A stretch of DNA of 6,639 nucleotides, taken from assembly GCA_030673345.1 (NCBI GenBank), contig DAOVJH010000083.1, positions 1 through 6,639 of the forward strand. The letters run 5' to 3'. The stretch comes from Pseudomonadota bacterium. Lineage in GTDB: Bacteria > Pseudomonadota > Gammaproteobacteria > SZUA-229. Every line of letters starts with the position of its first letter. Positions within the stretch are counted from its first letter, which is position 1. Below, in pieces: positions 6,215-6,639 of the stretch. A model generated the notes under the pieces. The model saw only the letters and a list, made by a program, of their open reading frames with translations, ran no database searches and had not been told where the DNA came from. A program made the translations under genes and the position numbers.

Positions 6215-6639
6215 TAACTTAAAACTCCAGCCTGGCGCATCGCATGGCGAAGCGGCTCGTGATATTGCTCATCTAATATAGTCAGAGGAAGGCGTATACC
6301 GACGTCGATAAGACCCATCTCATAAAGTGCCCATTTTACAGGAATCGGACTAGCCTCGAGAAACAGGCGTGAATGTAAACCGGTTAAGCGCTGGTTGATC
6401 GACTCAGCTAACTCTCTGTCGCCGGCCAGAGCTGCCTCACACATCTCTGCCATCGCGCCGGGAGCTACATTATTAGTCACCGAAATAACGCCATGGCCGC
6501 CGCGCAACATGAACTCAGCACCAGTCTCATCATCACCGCTGAACAGTGCAAAATCAGCGTCACCGAGCAGTGCCTGTGTGTCGGACAGACGAGTCAGGTC
6601 GCCGGTCGCGTCTTTCAGACCGATGATATTATCGATTTC
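6214..6639 (-). CDS. dapA: 4-hydroxy-tetrahydrodipicolinate synthase, 3' part (5' end outside window)
   Basis: The C-terminal 141 residues of DapA, which condenses pyruvate with aspartate semialdehyde in the first committed step of lysine and diaminopimelate synthesis in the cytoplasm. The frame is open to the window edge at 6639 and begins EIDNIIGLKDATGDLTRL, where the Lys of GLKDATGD is the Schiff-base lysine (K161 of E. coli). It then shows LFSGDDETGAEFMLRGGHGVISVTNN, the conserved GD and GGxGxISV segments of the TIM barrel, then INQRLTGLHSRLF and the C-terminal IPVKWALYEMGLID helix region. About half of a roughly 292-residue protein is present. Its TAA shares one base with the bamC ATG, so the two are co-transcribed and probably translationally coupled, and both end at the terminator at 5000-5030. 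Confidence 0.97.
   Translation of the reverse strand, partial: EIDNIIGLKDATGDLTRLSDTQALLGDADFALFSGDDETGAEFMLRGGHGVISVTNNVAPGAMAEMCEAALAGDRELAESINQRLTGLHSRLFLEASPIPVKWALYEMGLIDVGIRLPLTILDEQYHEPLRHAMRQAGVLS

Overview
The window looks like a chromosomal housekeeping segment of a non-enteric gammaproteobacterium. The reasons are the xseB-ispA-dxs order, a dapA-bamC pair (BamC is mainly a gammaproteobacterial lipoprotein), close resemblance of IspA, Dxs and DapA to their E. coli counterparts as I remember them, and roughly balanced base composition. I cannot name the genus. No rRNA, tRNA, CRISPR array or insertion sequence was seen.

Left block, + strand (1-4404): the 3' end of xseB (exonuclease VII small subunit), then ispA (farnesyl diphosphate synthase), dxs (DXP synthase), a QueD-type 6-carboxytetrahydropterin synthase, and folE2 (GTP cyclohydrolase IB). 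Dxs starts the MEP isoprenoid pathway and IspA condenses its C5 products to FPP. FolE2 turns GTP into dihydroneopterin triphosphate, the substrate of QueD, so the last two genes encode consecutive steps towards queuosine; FolE2 can also feed folate synthesis. They overlap by one base (TAATG). The block ends at a strong bidirectional terminator (4424-4454).

Right block, - strand (6639-5075): the 3' part of dapA (dihydrodipicolinate synthase, including the Schiff-base lysine), then bamC (outer-membrane assembly lipoprotein), also overlapping by TAATG. The block ends at a strong terminator (5000-5030).

Between these convergent blocks lies a gap of about 670 bp that holds the least ordinary material. 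It contains an unrecognised 46-residue single-pass membrane protein with a good ribosome binding site and no Lys or Arg (4591-4731). Next come two hairpins, the second a bidirectional terminator, whose arms can pair in alternative ways (4739-4811). Last is a start-less - strand reading frame (4843-4986) that resembles the end of a bacterial pre-peptidase C-terminal (PPC) domain, probably the relic of a lost secreted protease or similar exoprotein gene.

I do not see a new multi-gene system here. The small protein and the PPC relic are the items most worth following up.
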